Positions 1-9,844 of a stretch of DNA of 64,000 bases are shown here, piece by piece. Below the pieces are notes generated by a model, which did not search any database, had not been told where the DNA came from, and saw only the letters and a program-made list of their open reading frames with translations. Origin of the DNA: JALYNX01 sp963749415. Its GTDB lineage: Bacteria; Actinomycetota; Acidimicrobiia; Spongiisociales; ZC4RG35. How positions within the stretch are numbered: position 1 is the first letter of the stretch; each line of letters starts with the position of its first letter. Made by a program: the position numbers and the translations under genes. The DNA is taken from positions 620,001 to 684,000 of the forward strand of contig CAVVMG010000001.1 in NCBI GenBank assembly GCA_963749415.1. The letters are read 5' to 3'.

Positions 1-400
1 AGGTGGAGTAGAGGAAGATCCCACCGAAGAAGAAAATCCACCAGGAGAGGGCATTGAGCCGGGGGAAGGCCACGTCCCGAGCCCCGATCATCAGTGGCAG
101 CAGGTAGTTCATGAACGCGGCACCTGCGGGCATCACGAAGAGGAAGATCATCGTCGTGCCGTGCATGGTGAACAGGGCGTTGTATGCCCCGGCGGTGAGG
201 AACTCGCTGTTGGCCTGGGCGAGTTGGATCCTGAGGAGAAGGGCCTCTACCCCGCCGATGATGAAGAAGGTGAAGGCGGCATAGCCATACATGATCCCGA
301 TCTTCTTGTGGTCGACCGTGGTGATCCATGACCAGAGGCCGGTCGTGGCCGACGGACGGCGGAAGATCGTGGTCTGTGGTCGCTCGGCAGTGGCGGTCAT
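1..400 (-). CDS. ctaD: Cytochrome c oxidase subunit I, N-terminal part (cut by window edge)
   Basis: The first about 133 residues of the heme-copper oxidase catalytic subunit, which reduces oxygen at the heme a3/CuB centre in the membrane. The translation starts MTATAERPQTT, continues with the typical subunit I entry TTVDHKKIGIMYG and a first membrane helix, and contains TMHGTTMIF, whose His is the expected heme a ligand, followed by MPAGAAFMNYLLPLMIGARD. The gene runs off the left edge. Its ATG overlaps the ctaC stop in an ATGA, so the two are translationally coupled at the end of the operon. The family assignment is secure. Confidence 0.95.
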   Translation of the reverse strand, partial: MTATAERPQTTIFRRPSATTGLWSWITTVDHKKIGIMYGYAAFTFFIIGGVEALLLRIQLAQANSEFLTAGAYNALFTMHGTTMIFLFVMPAGAAFMNYLLPLMIGARDVAFPRLNALSWWIFFFGGIFLYST

Positions 401-1455
401 TCGGTGCTCTCCAGCCACACGATGAGGTCGTCGATCTCCTGCTCGGTGAGGGCCAGGTCGGGCATGAAGCTACCGGGCTTGACTTCGGGTGGGTTGGCCA
501 GCCACACCTTGAGGGCCTCCGCCTTGGTCTGACCCTCCTCGGGGAGGACCGCACCGGCGAAGACACTGCGGGAGGCGAAGTGGGTGAGCTCGGGCCCGGA
601 GAAGGCATCGTTGGACACCAGGTTCGACGCCGACTCGTCTTCGAAGCGAACGGTGTGGCACTGCGTGCACCCCTTGGCAGTGAAAACCTGATAGCCGGCG
701 AATTCCGGTGTTCCCTCGGCAGGTAGCGGGGTCGGCGCTTGCTGTCCAGCGATCCAGGTCTCGTAGTCGGCCGGTGACATGGCGATGACCCGGGCCCGCA
801 TCAGCGAGTGGGAGAGCCCGCAGAACTCGGCACATTGCCCCCAGTACTCCCCGGGCTCATCGGCCTGGAGGCGGAGCAGTTGTACCTGGCCGGGGATGGC
901 GTAACGCTTCCCATTCAACGCAGGCACCCAGAAATTGTGAATGACGTCCTCAGACATGAGGTTGGCGCAGATCTCCTGACCGGCGGGGATGACCATCACA
1001 TTGGCGGTCCAGATCTCGGCGTCGGGGTAGTGGTACTCGAACCACCACTGGTGGCCGATGACGTCGATCTGGATCGCATCCGGGTCACACTCGGTGAGGT
1101 CGAACACGGCGGCCGTGGTGGGGACCGCGATCCCGGCCAGGATCAACGCGGGAACGACGGTCCACAGGACCTCGAGCTTGGGGCTCCCATGGAGCTGCCT
1201 CGCCTCTTTGGCCCCCTCCTTGTCCCGAAACAGGAACACTGCCACCAGGATCGCCCCCTGGACCAGGATGAACACTGCAGTGGCGATCCAGAACACCGGC
1301 CAGAAAAGGTCGTCCTCACGCTGGGCGAACGGGCCCTGGGGATCCAACGCCGTCATCGGCGCGTCTTCGATCTCGATGAATTGGCAGGCGCCGAGAGTCA
1401 GGGCCGCACCCGCCAGGGCGCCGAGGCGTGCAAGACGTTGACGGGACCGGGCCAT
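397..1455 (-). CDS. ctaC: Cytochrome c oxidase subunit II with C-terminal cytochrome c domain
   Basis: Subunit II carries electrons from cytochrome c through the CuA centre to subunit I. From the ATG at 1455 the protein is 352 aa: a lipoprotein-type signal ending LTLGAC (Cys24), two membrane helices, then a cupredoxin domain with the CuA ligands His173, Cys208, Cys212, His216 and Met219 (WGQCAEFCGLSHSLM). A C-terminal cytochrome c domain has CTQCH at about 263-267, making this a caa3-like subunit II. A longer frame to 1551 exists, but the lipobox and the stop of the preceding gene at 1535 favour 1455. It overlaps ctaD by 4 nt. Confidence 0.93.
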   Translation of the reverse strand: MARSRQRLARLGALAGAALTLGACQFIEIEDAPMTALDPQGPFAQREDDLFWPVFWIATAVFILVQGAILVAVFLFRDKEGAKEARQLHGSPKLEVLWTVVPALILAGIAVPTTAAVFDLTECDPDAIQIDVIGHQWWFEYHYPDAEIWTANVMVIPAGQEICANLMSEDVIHNFWVPALNGKRYAIPGQVQLLRLQADEPGEYWGQCAEFCGLSHSLMRARVIAMSPADYETWIAGQQAPTPLPAEGTPEFAGYQVFTAKGCTQCHTVRFEDESASNLVSNDAFSGPELTHFASRSVFAGAVLPEEGQTKAEALKVWLANPPEVKPGSFMPDLALTEQEIDDLIVWLESTE

Positions 1456-1534
1456 CGGTTCGGCATCATACGGATATGGCGGAGAGCCGACCAACTTCCC
1501 GGAATACGGGTCAGGGAAGGTCGGGCCCGCCGCG

Positions 1535-2363
1535 TCAGCCGGCCACGGCATCGATGGAAGTGGTGAGTTCCTCGTCGCTCACGACGCCCTCGAAAGCCGC
1601 GCTCGACTGTCCCCGACCCATCGACCACGAAGACCCATGGCTCCGAGGGGAGACCCCACTCCTCCACTGCGGGCACGGGGGTCAGGTCGTTGAAGTCGGC
1701 GACCTGGAGATCGTCGTATACCTCGACATGGATGAACTCGACATCCGGATAACTGGCCTGCATCGCCTTGACCTGGTCCAGCATCGGGCCACATGCCTCG
1801 CTGCTGCAGAAGGCGGGGGTGGCGAACGTGATCACAGTGGGGCTCCCGCTGCCGACCGCATCGGCAACTGACACCTCGTACATCGCAGGGTCAGGGTTCG
1901 GGTCGGAGGAGATGGTCGCCAGGTCAGGGAAGTCGGCGCCGACCTTGGTTGCTGAGGCCGGCGCGGGCTCTCCTATCTGAACCACTGTCACGTCTTCGCT
2001 GGCGACCAGTCCGGCCGGAGCGGTGGTAGCGAAGCCGTCGGCGTCGATCGTCACCTGATAGGTCCCCTGCTCGGGGATCTCCAGGTTGGCCACGTACAGG
2101 CCGCGGACGTCTTGGAGTGCCCAGACGAACTCCAGTGGATAGGTGTCCAGCGGAGCGCCGTTCTTGTCGCGCAGGGTGACGGTGGCGGCGCGATCCGGCG
2201 ACGTCACCCACTGACCGGTCTCCTCGTCGATCAGCGTGAACATCACCCTTTGCTCCCCAACGCCGATGGGCTGGGCAGAGGCAACCAACGCGCGCGGAGT
2301 CTCCTCGGAGCTGCATGCCAGGACAGCCAGGCCAACGGCGATCAGGAGCAGTGCCCGCCTCAT
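1535..2363 (-). CDS. Thioredoxin-fold lipoprotein, Sco/TlpA-like (one frameshift)
   Basis: A secreted lipoprotein of about 275 aa with lipobox VLACSS, an Ig-like N-terminal half (residues 30-110) and a thioredoxin-like half with the pair in TPAFCSSEACGP (C-x4-C). Its place between ctaB and ctaC suggests a role in CuA assembly or thiol reduction of subunit II; this is inference from context. The frame is broken near 1606: after DGSGTVE the sequence needs removal of one C to continue AAFEGVVSDEELTTSIDAVAG and stop at 1535. Without correction the frame would run on into ctaC. The ATG at 2363 overlaps the ctaB stop in ATGA. Confidence 0.75.
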
Positions 2364-3283
2364 CGGATCAGGACGTCGAGCATGATCGACGCGAAGAGGG
2401 CGGACAGATAGACCGTGGATGTCGTAAACAGGCGCATGGCATCCTCGGGACGTCGGAAAACCCTCCAGGTGTCCCACAGGAACCAGCCCCCGAGGATGAT
2501 GGCAGCAGCCAGGTAGATCCAACCCATTCCAGCCACCGGCACCAGCAGCAGTGTTATCCCGACCATGAGGGCGGTATAGAGCAGCATCTTGCGAGTGGTG
2601 GCCTCGACCCCGGCGACCACAGGGAGCATGGGCACCCCGGCACGGGCGTAGTCGTCGCGATATCTGATCGCCAGGGCCCAGAAGTGGGGTGGGGTCCAGT
2701 AGAAGACCACCAAGAACAGCACCCACGCCGGCAGTCCCACACCACCGGCGATGGCGGCCCATCCCACCAGGACCGGAGCCGCTCCCGCCGCGCCTCCGAT
2801 CACGATGTTCTGTGTGGTGGAGCGCTTCAGGGCGAGGGTGTAGACCAGGACATAGAAGAGCAGCGCCGCGGTCGAGATCGCCGCCGCCACCAGGTTCGCC
2901 GCCACCCAGAGCCAGATGAATCCGGCAAGTCCGAGGAGGACGCCGAAGACGAGCGCATTTGCCGGGGGGACCTCGTGGCGGGCCAGCGGGCGCGATCTGG
3001 TGCGCCGCATCACCTCGTCGATGTCCCGGTCGAAATAGCTGTTGAGAGCGTTGGCCCCGCCGGCTGACAGGGTGCCCCCGATCAAAGTGTTGATCACGAT
3101 CCAGGCACCGGGCCAGGTCCCGGCGGCGAGCACCATCGAGGGGACGGTGGTTATCAGGAGGAGCTCGATTATGCGCGGCTTGGTCAGCGCCACATAGGCC
3201 GCGAGCCGCGATCGCGTCCGCTCGGTAGGCACCACGAGGGTCACCTCGGGGATGAGCGGTGATTCCGTGCTCTCAGTCGACAT
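2360..3283 (-). CDS. ctaB: Protoheme IX farnesyltransferase
   Basis: A UbiA-type integral membrane prenyltransferase that converts heme b to heme o, the first step to heme a for the oxidase encoded downstream. The 307-aa protein has about eight or nine hydrophobic helices and both Asp-rich regions: NALNSYFDRDIDEVMRRT and YWTPPHFWALAIRYRDDY. The ATG at 3283 gives MSTESTESP; the frame is open 96 nt further upstream, but that stretch overlaps the preceding small gene. The start overlaps the 55-aa gene by 11 nt and the stop overlaps the next gene in ATGA. Confidence 0.95.
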   Translation of the reverse strand: MSTESTESPLIPEVTLVVPTERTRSRLAAYVALTKPRIIELLLITTVPSMVLAAGTWPGAWIVINTLIGGTLSAGGANALNSYFDRDIDEVMRRTRSRPLARHEVPPANALVFGVLLGLAGFIWLWVAANLVAAAISTAALLFYVLVYTLALKRSTTQNIVIGGAAGAAPVLVGWAAIAGGVGLPAWVLFLVVFYWTPPHFWALAIRYRDDYARAGVPMLPVVAGVEATTRKMLLYTALMVGITLLLVPVAGMGWIYLAAAIILGGWFLWDTWRVFRRPEDAMRLFTTSTVYLSALFASIMLDVLIR

Positions 3284-3440
3284 CGGTTGGCTCCGCCATT
3301 GCTTCCTCCGCCAGCTTCCTCTCCTCGGCTTTCCGCCTCGCCCGACGCTCCGCCCAGCGCAAGGAGAAGATGGCGGCAAGAGCCGGGATCACAAAGATCC
3401 CGACCTCGTCGATCCCCCAGTAGTGGGCAAAGATGGGCAT
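3273..3440 (-). CDS. Small membrane protein (55 aa) in the oxidase operon
   Basis: A short frame starting MPIFAHYWGIDEVGIF. It has one hydrophobic segment (about residues 9-27, GIDEVGIFVIPALAAIFSL) followed by a charged Arg/Lys/Glu helix (RWAERRARRKAEERKLAEEA). Its ATG shares one base with the stop of the FedA-like gene (TGATG) and its stop lies 11 nt inside ctaB. Such tight coupling makes translation likely, although the frame is below usual length cut-offs. I do not recognise the family. Topology suggests a single-pass helper of heme or oxidase assembly, which is inference. Confidence 0.6.
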   Translation of the reverse strand: MPIFAHYWGIDEVGIFVIPALAAIFSLRWAERRARRKAEERKLAEEAMAEPTDVD

Positions 3441-4806
3441 CAGCCGGAAAGGATCAGCAACCCGAGAGTGGTGAGAGCCACCATAAGGAGAAGCATCGCG
3501 TATTGAGAACGCACCGCATCCGGCCCGAAGTCCCCGAGTGCCCGGTCGTGGGCCAGGACGACACCGGCGACGTGCCCGGAGACGATCACCGCCACCTGGA
3601 GATACCAGATCGGCTCACTCGCGGTCAGGAAGAAATCGACCTTGCGGTCCGCAGTCCCGAAGAGATCCCAGCCCAGGGCGAAGGGGTCGGACACCGCCGC
3701 GATGAGCTGCTGGCCCTCGAAAATGATCAGAGTCAGGTAGTGGGCGACCGCATAGGCAAGCGCGATCGGAACCAGTGAGTGGGCAAAGCGGGCCGCCACC
3801 CGGCCGGTGGTCCAGTCGCCACCCACCATGCGGGCAGCAGCCCAGGATGCGAGCAGGTACCCACCGGCGATCACCGCCACCGTGATGAGCAGCAAAAGGG
3901 TCTCGCCACCCACCGTCTGGCCCAGATCGCCGACCGCGTCCCGAAACCAGGTGGTCCCGGAGGCCCCGTCGTAGGTGACCGTGCCGATGGCGACCACGAC
4001 GAATGCGGCCAACCCGGGCCACGACGGGAGGACGGGAAGCGCCCGCAACCATCCCCGCCACACGATCCGCCCATCGGCACGGCGCCCCAACGGGGAGATC
4101 GAGGAGAAGAGGCGGTTGTACGGAGTGAACAAGTCGAAGCCGGCAAGCCCCGTCTCCCGGCCGGCGTAGGCCATCATCGCCACCATCAGCGTGGTGTAGA
4201 CGAGGGCGGCGAGACCAAGGGTGACCGGCTCCCCTGAGCTCGGATTGACCAGCTCCAGCCAGGCAAAGGCGAGAAACAGCAGCGCCGCGGGCCAGATCCC
4301 GGCCTTCGCCAGGAACTGCGGTCGCTCCCGGCTCCCCAGTCGAAACCACCTGCCGATCGTGCGCCAGGGGTTGAGGTCGGTGTACCAGTCGCCGATCACG
4401 ACGCCGGCAAACGGGACAACCAGCCAGAACACCACCCAGACCAGGACCGGAGCGATGGTGGGCCGGGATGGGTCGGCCTCCAGCCCGAACAGCGGCACCA
4501 CGAGCTGGCCGATAACGAGGAGGAGCCCGAGCATCCCCAGAACCGGGAGCAGGCCGCGGCGGGGAATGGTCAGCCTCGACGCCTCGGCCCGGGGCCCATC
4601 CTGGAGCCTGGGCTCGGGCCAGAGCAAGGCGAGCACCACGAAGCTGGCAACGAGCACCAGACCGGCGCCGACGATGAAGTAGGAAACGGGAACCGGGAGA
4701 TCGAGCCGGCCCCCGATCCCGTGGGCAAGAGCCACCCGGGCCGGGCGACCACCAGGAAAGAGACGACACCGACCAGGGTGATCGAGCGCCGCACCGCGAG
4801 GCTCAT
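3440..4806 (-). CDS. Polytopic membrane protein, FedA (fenitrothion hydrolase)-like (one frameshift)
   Basis: About 455 aa with roughly ten or more hydrophobic segments. The mature N-terminus ALAHGIGGRLDLPVPVSYF and the overall pattern resemble actinobacterial proteins annotated as fenitrothion hydrolase; that name comes from a pesticide-degrading relative and says little about the normal role. The frame starting at 4806 (MSLAVRRSITLVGVV, a signal-like helix) breaks near 4735, where one base is missing from a CCC run; one added C gives ARPRVALAHG and joins the main frame. It lies 9 nt after the cupredoxin gene and overlaps the 55-aa gene by one base. The operon suggests a part in copper or heme supply to the oxidase, which is inference. 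Confidence 0.65.
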
Positions 4807-4815
4807 GACCTCATC

Positions 4816-5260
4816 TCAGGGAGCGACCACCAACTCGAAGAGGGGGATCTCTGCCTCCTCCAATTCGACATCGAAGATCCCCTGGGCGTCTGCGGTGAAG
4901 GTGACAACGGTCGGTACGCCGGGCTCCGTGGGGAAGGTGAGGTCGTAGCCGTGGACGTGGATCTCATCGGCGACATCGGCGAGCCACCCTGATCTCGACC
5001 ACCTCCCCCATCACCACCTCGAACCGGTCAGGTCCGTCCACCACCCCGGCAGTGACGGTCACATCGACGGGAGCCGTCGTGGTCGTCGACTCCGCTGGTG
5101 CAGTTGTCGTGACTGGCGCGAGCGTGGTGGTGGGTGCCGCGCTCGACGTTGTGGCCTCGGGAATAGTGGTCGCCGGGGGGAGCGTGGTCGTGGTTGCGTT
5201 CGAAGGGCTACAGGCCGCCAAGACCAGAGCGATCAGAGCTGCCTTCGTCGATCCACGCAT
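4816..5260 (-). CDS. Cupredoxin-like lipoprotein (one frameshift)
   Basis: First gene of the oxidase operon, about 147 aa. Signal and lipobox LVLAACSPS are followed by a Thr/Ala/Pro-rich linker (residues 22-65). A compact beta domain follows, ending DVADEIHVHGYDLTFPTEPGVPTVVTFTADAQ and further strands; the HVHGYD segment resembles cupredoxin-fold proteins. One base too many near 4985 breaks the frame: the uncorrected frame stops after RVARRCRR, and removing a C gives RVAADVADEIHVHGYD. A TAGCTT box 6 nt upstream of the ATG suggests a leaderless transcript. Copper binding is inferred from the fold and neighbours. Confidence 0.65.
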
Positions 5261-5266
5261 CTTCCC

Positions 5267-5272
5267 AAGCTA
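5267..5272 (-). promoter_or_regulatory. -10 box (TAGCTT) of the oxidase operon
   Basis: TAGCTT ends 6 nt before the ATG at 5260, the spacing expected when transcription starts at the start codon. No clear -35 box is visible. Confidence 0.5.
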
Positions 5273-5303
5273 GGCAGGACCCGGCGCAAAGGCCGATTCC
5301 ACC

Positions 5304-5309
5304 TAGGCT
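5304..5309 (+). promoter_or_regulatory. -10 box (TAGGCT) of the penicillin acylase gene
   Basis: TAGGCT ends 6 nt before the GTG at 5316. It lies back to back with the -10 box of the oxidase operon, so both promoters share a 55-bp spacer. Confidence 0.5.
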
Positions 5310-5315
5310 CGCCCC

Positions 5316-7816
5316 GTGCGCTGGGTTCGCCGCATCCTGGTCTTCCTCCTGGTGCTGGCGATGGGTATCGGGATCTTCGGCTTCTTCATGGTCCGCCGCT
5401 CGTTTCCCCAGATAGAGGGTGAGATCCAGGTTGCGGGTCTGGATGGCGAAGTGGAAATGATGAGGGATGCCGACGGCGTGCCCCACATCTACGCCTCGAC
5501 CAGCCACGACCTGTTCTTTGCCCAGGGCTATGCCCATGCCCAGGACCGCTTCTGGCAGATGGACTTCTGGCGCCACATCGGCGGGGGGCGCCTCGCCGAG
5601 ATGTTCGGAGAGGACCAGGTAGAGGCCGACATGTTCCTGCGTTCCCTCGACTTCACCGGGATCGCCGAGCAAGAGCTCGAGGAAATGCCTGCCGAGCACC
5701 GTGAGATCCTCGAGGCCTACGCCGACGGGGTCAACGCCTACATCGCAGAGCGCACCCCCTCCCAGATCAGCCTGGAGTACGCCATCCTCCCCCTGCAGAA
5801 CTCGGGGTATGCCATCGAGCCCTGGACTCCGGTTCACAGCTTGACCTGGGCCAAGGTCATGTCCTGGGACCTGAGCTGGAACATGCTCCAGGAGATCGAC
5901 CGGGCCACACTGAGCGCCACCCTCCCGGTGGAGCGCATCGAGCAGCTCTACCCGGACTTTCCCGAAGACAAGCCGGTGATCGTGCCCTCCGACCAGGCGC
6001 CAACCGCTGGCGCCGGGCCGCCCATGGAGATCGAAGATGGGCCACTGACCGCCCTGCTCGGCGCCGCGGACCGGACGCGTTCCGTGTGGGACCTGACCGG
6101 GGGCGGCTTCAGCGGGATCGGGTCCAACAACTGGGTGGTGGGCGGGTCGCATACCGAAACCGGGCTTCCGATCCTGGCCAACGATCCCCATCTCGCCATC
6201 CAGATGCCATCGATCTGGTATCTGAACGGGCTCCATTGCACCACGGGCGGTGACGAGTGCCCGTATCAGGTGGCCGGCTACTCCTTCGCCGGCATCCCCG
6301 GGGTGGTGATCGGGCACAACGAGCGGATCGCCTGGGGCGTCACCAACGAGTCGGTCGACACCCAGGACCTGTTCATCGAGAAGGTCAACCCCAACGATCC
6401 AAGGCAGTACGAATTCGAGGGCCAGTGGGTCGACGCCGAGATCCGTCCAGAGACCATTGCTGTCGCCGGCGGCGAGGACGTCGACTTCGAAGTGATAGTG
6501 ACCCGGCATGGCCCCGTCATCTCCGACACCTACTTCGACGAGCCCCCGTTCGCAGGATCGAGTGTGGACCTGCCCGAGGTGTACGAGGTGACCCTGGCCT
6601 GGCAGAGCCTGCAACCGGCGACACTGCTGGAAGCGATCATCGGTCTCAACCGGGCCGCTGGTTACGACGACTTCAGGGCGGCAGCCTCCCGGTGGGACAT
6701 CGCGGCGCAGAACCTGGTCTACGCCGACGTCGAGGGAAACATCGCATACCAGTCGACCGGCGAGATCCCGATCAGAGCCGATGGCGACGGCTCGTGGCCC
6801 GTTCCCGGCTGGACCGGGGAGCACGAATGGGTCGGCTTCGTGCCATTCGAGGAGCTCCCCCGCCTCTTCAACCCGCCCCGCGACTACGTGGCGACAGCCA
6901 ACAACCGGGTAGTTGCCGGCGGCGATCCCTTCCTCTCGGTGGATTCCGACCATGGGTATCGGGCGGCGCGTATCGAAGACCTGATCCAGGAGAGCGACGG
7001 CCACTCCGTCGCCTCGTCCCAGGCGATGCAGATGGACAATCGGGACGGCGGGGCGGGCAACCTGATGCCTCATCTGCTGCGGGTCGAGACGGACAGCGAT
7101 GCGGTCCACGCGATGCAGGAAGTGCTCACCCCGTGGTCGGAAGGTGAGGATCCCTTCGAATCGGCGCCGGCGCCACCGGGGGCGGCCGCCTATCAAGCCA
7201 CTTGGGTCCACCTCCTCGCCTTGACCTTTCATGACGAGCTGCCCGAGGACTCCTGGCCCGAGGGTGGGAGCAGATGGTTCGAGGTCGTGGCCCGGCTCCT
7301 GGATGCCCCGGAAGACCCGTGGTGGGACGACGTCTCGACATCCGAGGTCGAGAACCGGGATGCCATCCTGGTGACGGCGATGTCGAAGCCCATGCCGAGT
7401 TGACCGAGCGGCTGGGAGCAGATCCTGAAGGATGGGAGTGGGCCCGGCTCCACACCGCCAGCTTCGAGAACCAAACCTTCGGACAGTCCGGGATCGGCCC
7501 AATCGAGTGGCTGTTCAACCGCGATGCTCCCGAGCGACTCGGCGGTGGGGCTGACCTGGTCAATGCCGTTGGCTTCTACCCGCCCGTGGGATACGAAGTG
7601 GATTGGGTCCCCTCGATGCGGATGGTCGTGGACCTGGCCGACATGTCAGCCTCGACTGTGATCCACACCACCGGCCAATCCGGCCATGCTTTTCACGAAA
7701 ACTACGACGACATGATCGGCGACTGGGCCGACGGCGCCCAACGCCCGTTGCGCTGGACCAGGGAGCAGGTCGCTGCCGACGCCTCGGGAACGCTGAGGCT
7801 TACGCCGGCGAGTTAG
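5316..7816 (+). CDS. Penicillin acylase family (Ntn-hydrolase) protein (one frameshift)
   Basis: An exported N-terminal-nucleophile amidase of about 833 aa. It has an uncleaved or signal helix (residues 8-26), then the A-chain region with GYAHAQDRFWQMDFWRH, and the autoprocessing site GIGSNNWVVGG with Ser270 as the predicted nucleophile. The B chain follows. Family members hydrolyse acyl amides such as penicillins, acyl-homoserine lactones or lipid amides; the substrate cannot be read here. The frame breaks at about 7378, where one base is missing, and continues DVEAHAELTERLGADPEGWEW to the stop at 7816. The end overlaps the convergent oxidoreductase gene by 17 nt. Confidence 0.85.
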
Positions 7817-9824
7817 GTCGGGCCCGCACCGCCTCCACCAGGGTGTCGTAGAAGGCGACCCCGCCGCCCCAGTCACTGGGGGCGTCATTGGTCAGGGCAT
7901 TGGCGTTGACCTCGGCTCCCCACCATCCCCAAGGAATGGCACAGAGCCCGGGGCGAAGCCGGTCGCTGATCCGGGCCGGGAGCTCGAGCGACCCCCGCTG
8001 GTTGAAAACTCGAACCAGGTCTCCTTCGGCGATGCCACGCTCGCTGGCATCGGCGGGATCGATCTCGAAGCCCGGAGCCTTCTCCTTGTCACCGTGGTGC
8101 CCGGAATAAGTGGTGTTGAGGAAACGGACATGGTTCTTCGGTGTGAGCAGCGAGAGCGGATAGGTCCGGCTCTGCTCACTCCCCGGGCCCTCCACCGCAG
8201 GGGTGTAGGTAGGCAGTGGGTCGTGTCCCGCGTTGGCCAGGGTTTGAGAGAAGAGATGCGCCTTGCCGTCTGGAGTGCCGAAGCCCCCGTTCTCGTAAGG
8301 GAGGAGCTCCTCGGGAAGGTCGAGCCGGGTGAAACCCTGCTTCTGTAGCAGCTCGAGATCCACCTCGGGGAGTGCTCGCCGCAACAGGTCCTCGTCACTC
8401 ATCTCGAAGACGGGATGCACGACCCCCATCGCCCGAGCCAGACGACGCCACAGCTCGGAGTTGGGGACCGATTCACCGAGCGGCTCGATGGCGGGGTGGT
8501 TCCACCCAAGATAGAGGTGCCCCCAGGAGGGGACCATGTCCACCTGCTCGATCTGGGTGGTCGCCGGGAAGATCACGTCGGCGTAGAGAGCGGTGTCGGT
8601 GAGGAACTGCTCACTGACCACAGTGAACAGGTCTTCACGCTCCAACCCGCTGCGGGTTGCCGCCGCGTTAGGCACTGACACCAAGGGGTTGCCGTTCCAC
8701 ACGATCAGGGCGTGCACCCCCATGCCGGGATCGGTCAGCGCCTCACCCAGCCGGTTCATGCTCACCGCACGGGTCGGGCGATCGATCTCGACAACCGACG
8801 AGTCGACTGCCTTCTCAGACCAGACGCTCACCGAACGGGACAGGCCGCCGCCACGATGACGCCAGGCACCGGTGAGCACAGGCAGGCAGCCAAGGGCCCG
8901 GAAGAACATCGCACCGTGCTCGTGGTGCTCGGCGCCGATGAGGGTGCGGATGAAGGTTTTCTCTGTGGCGCCGTAGGCCCGGGCCAACTCTTCGACCTGT
9001 GAGGCCTCGAGACCACAGGCTTCGGCCGCCCGCTGGGGTGTCCACGAGGAGACGTGCTCCGCCAGCTCCTCGAAGCCCAGCGCGTGCTCCGCCACGTAGT
9101 CGTGATCGATGAGATCCTCCCGGATCAGGACGTGCATCATCCCCAGCATCAAAGCGACGTCGGTGCCGGGCAACGGTTGGATGAACCAGTCTGCGGACTG
9201 CGCGGTGATCGTCCGGATCGGGTCGATCACGACCACCCGGGCACCGTTCGACCGGGCCTCTTCGATGAACGCCCAAAGGTGGCGGTTTGTGAGCCGGGTG
9301 TTGGTCCCCCACAGCAGCACCAGCTCGGCAAAACGAACATCCATCGGGTCGGCGCTGTGCCTCTGGCCATAGGTGCCGGCCAACCCGGCGCCGGCGGCGG
9401 CCCCGCACAGTGAGTCGACCTGTCGCGAGGCGCCGATACCAGCGAAGAAATACTGGTCGAGGTAGCTCATCTGGAGGAGGCCCTGGGTACCGGCATCGCC
9501 CCATGGAACGACCGCCTCGCCACCGTGCTCCTCGATCACCGCCCCCAGGCGGCCGGCCACCAGATCCAGTGCCTCGCCCCAGCTCGCCTGACGAAACTCC
9601 CCGGCGCCCTTGGCGCCGACCCGAATCAAGGGGTGGAGCACTCGGTCGGGGTGGTAGACCCTCTCCAAGAACCGGTTGACCTTGGGGCAGAGCTCTCCGC
9701 GGGAGTAGGGGTGATCTGGGTTGCCCCGCATCTTGACCGCCCGCCCGTCTTCGACGGTGACGACCCAGCCGCAGGTGTCCGGGCAGTCGTGATGGCAGGT
9801 GCCAAGGACGAGCTCGGTGGTCAT
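7800..9824 (-). CDS. Molybdopterin (bis-MGD) oxidoreductase, DMSO reductase superfamily
   Basis: A 674-aa enzyme with an N-terminal 4Fe-4S motif (C-x3-C-x3-C in TCHHDCPDTCG, fourth Cys in GELCPKV), the molybdopterin oxidoreductase core, and a C-terminal dinucleotide-binding domain (about residues 560-670). No Tat signal is visible, so it is probably cytoplasmic. No dedicated electron-transfer or membrane subunit is encoded beside it, which fits the soluble single-subunit members of this superfamily; the substrate is unknown. A TAGCGT box lies 6 nt upstream of the ATG. The MocA/XdhC cassette at 23.7-25.4 kb serves a different cofactor family and is not direct support. Confidence 0.85.
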   Translation of the reverse strand: MTTELVLGTCHHDCPDTCGWVVTVEDGRAVKMRGNPDHPYSRGELCPKVNRFLERVYHPDRVLHPLIRVGAKGAGEFRQASWGEALDLVAGRLGAVIEEHGGEAVVPWGDAGTQGLLQMSYLDQYFFAGIGASRQVDSLCGAAAGAGLAGTYGQRHSADPMDVRFAELVLLWGTNTRLTNRHLWAFIEEARSNGARVVVIDPIRTITAQSADWFIQPLPGTDVALMLGMMHVLIREDLIDHDYVAEHALGFEELAEHVSSWTPQRAAEACGLEASQVEELARAYGATEKTFIRTLIGAEHHEHGAMFFRALGCLPVLTGAWRHRGGGLSRSVSVWSEKAVDSSVVEIDRPTRAVSMNRLGEALTDPGMGVHALIVWNGNPLVSVPNAAATRSGLEREDLFTVVSEQFLTDTALYADVIFPATTQIEQVDMVPSWGHLYLGWNHPAIEPLGESVPNSELWRRLARAMGVVHPVFEMSDEDLLRRALPEVDLELLQKQGFTRLDLPEELLPYENGGFGTPDGKAHLFSQTLANAGHDPLPTYTPAVEGPGSEQSRTYPLSLLTPKNHVRFLNTTYSGHHGDKEKAPGFEIDPADASERGIAEGDLVRVFNQRGSLELPARISDRLRPGLCAIPWGWWGAEVNANALTNDAPSDWGGGVAFYDTLVEAVRARPNSPA

Positions 9825-9830
9825 GAAGTC

Positions 9831-9836
9831 ACGCTA
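9831..9836 (-). promoter_or_regulatory. -10 box (TAGCGT) of the molybdopterin oxidoreductase gene
   Basis: TAGCGT ends 6 nt before the ATG at 9824, the leaderless spacing seen repeatedly in this window. Confidence 0.45.
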
Positions 9837-9844
9837 GTGGTCAG

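Noticed and set aside
5208..7502. 764-aa frame on the minus strand
   Set aside because: It is the antisense shadow of the penicillin acylase gene; composition is Arg/Gly/His-rich and no domain is seen.
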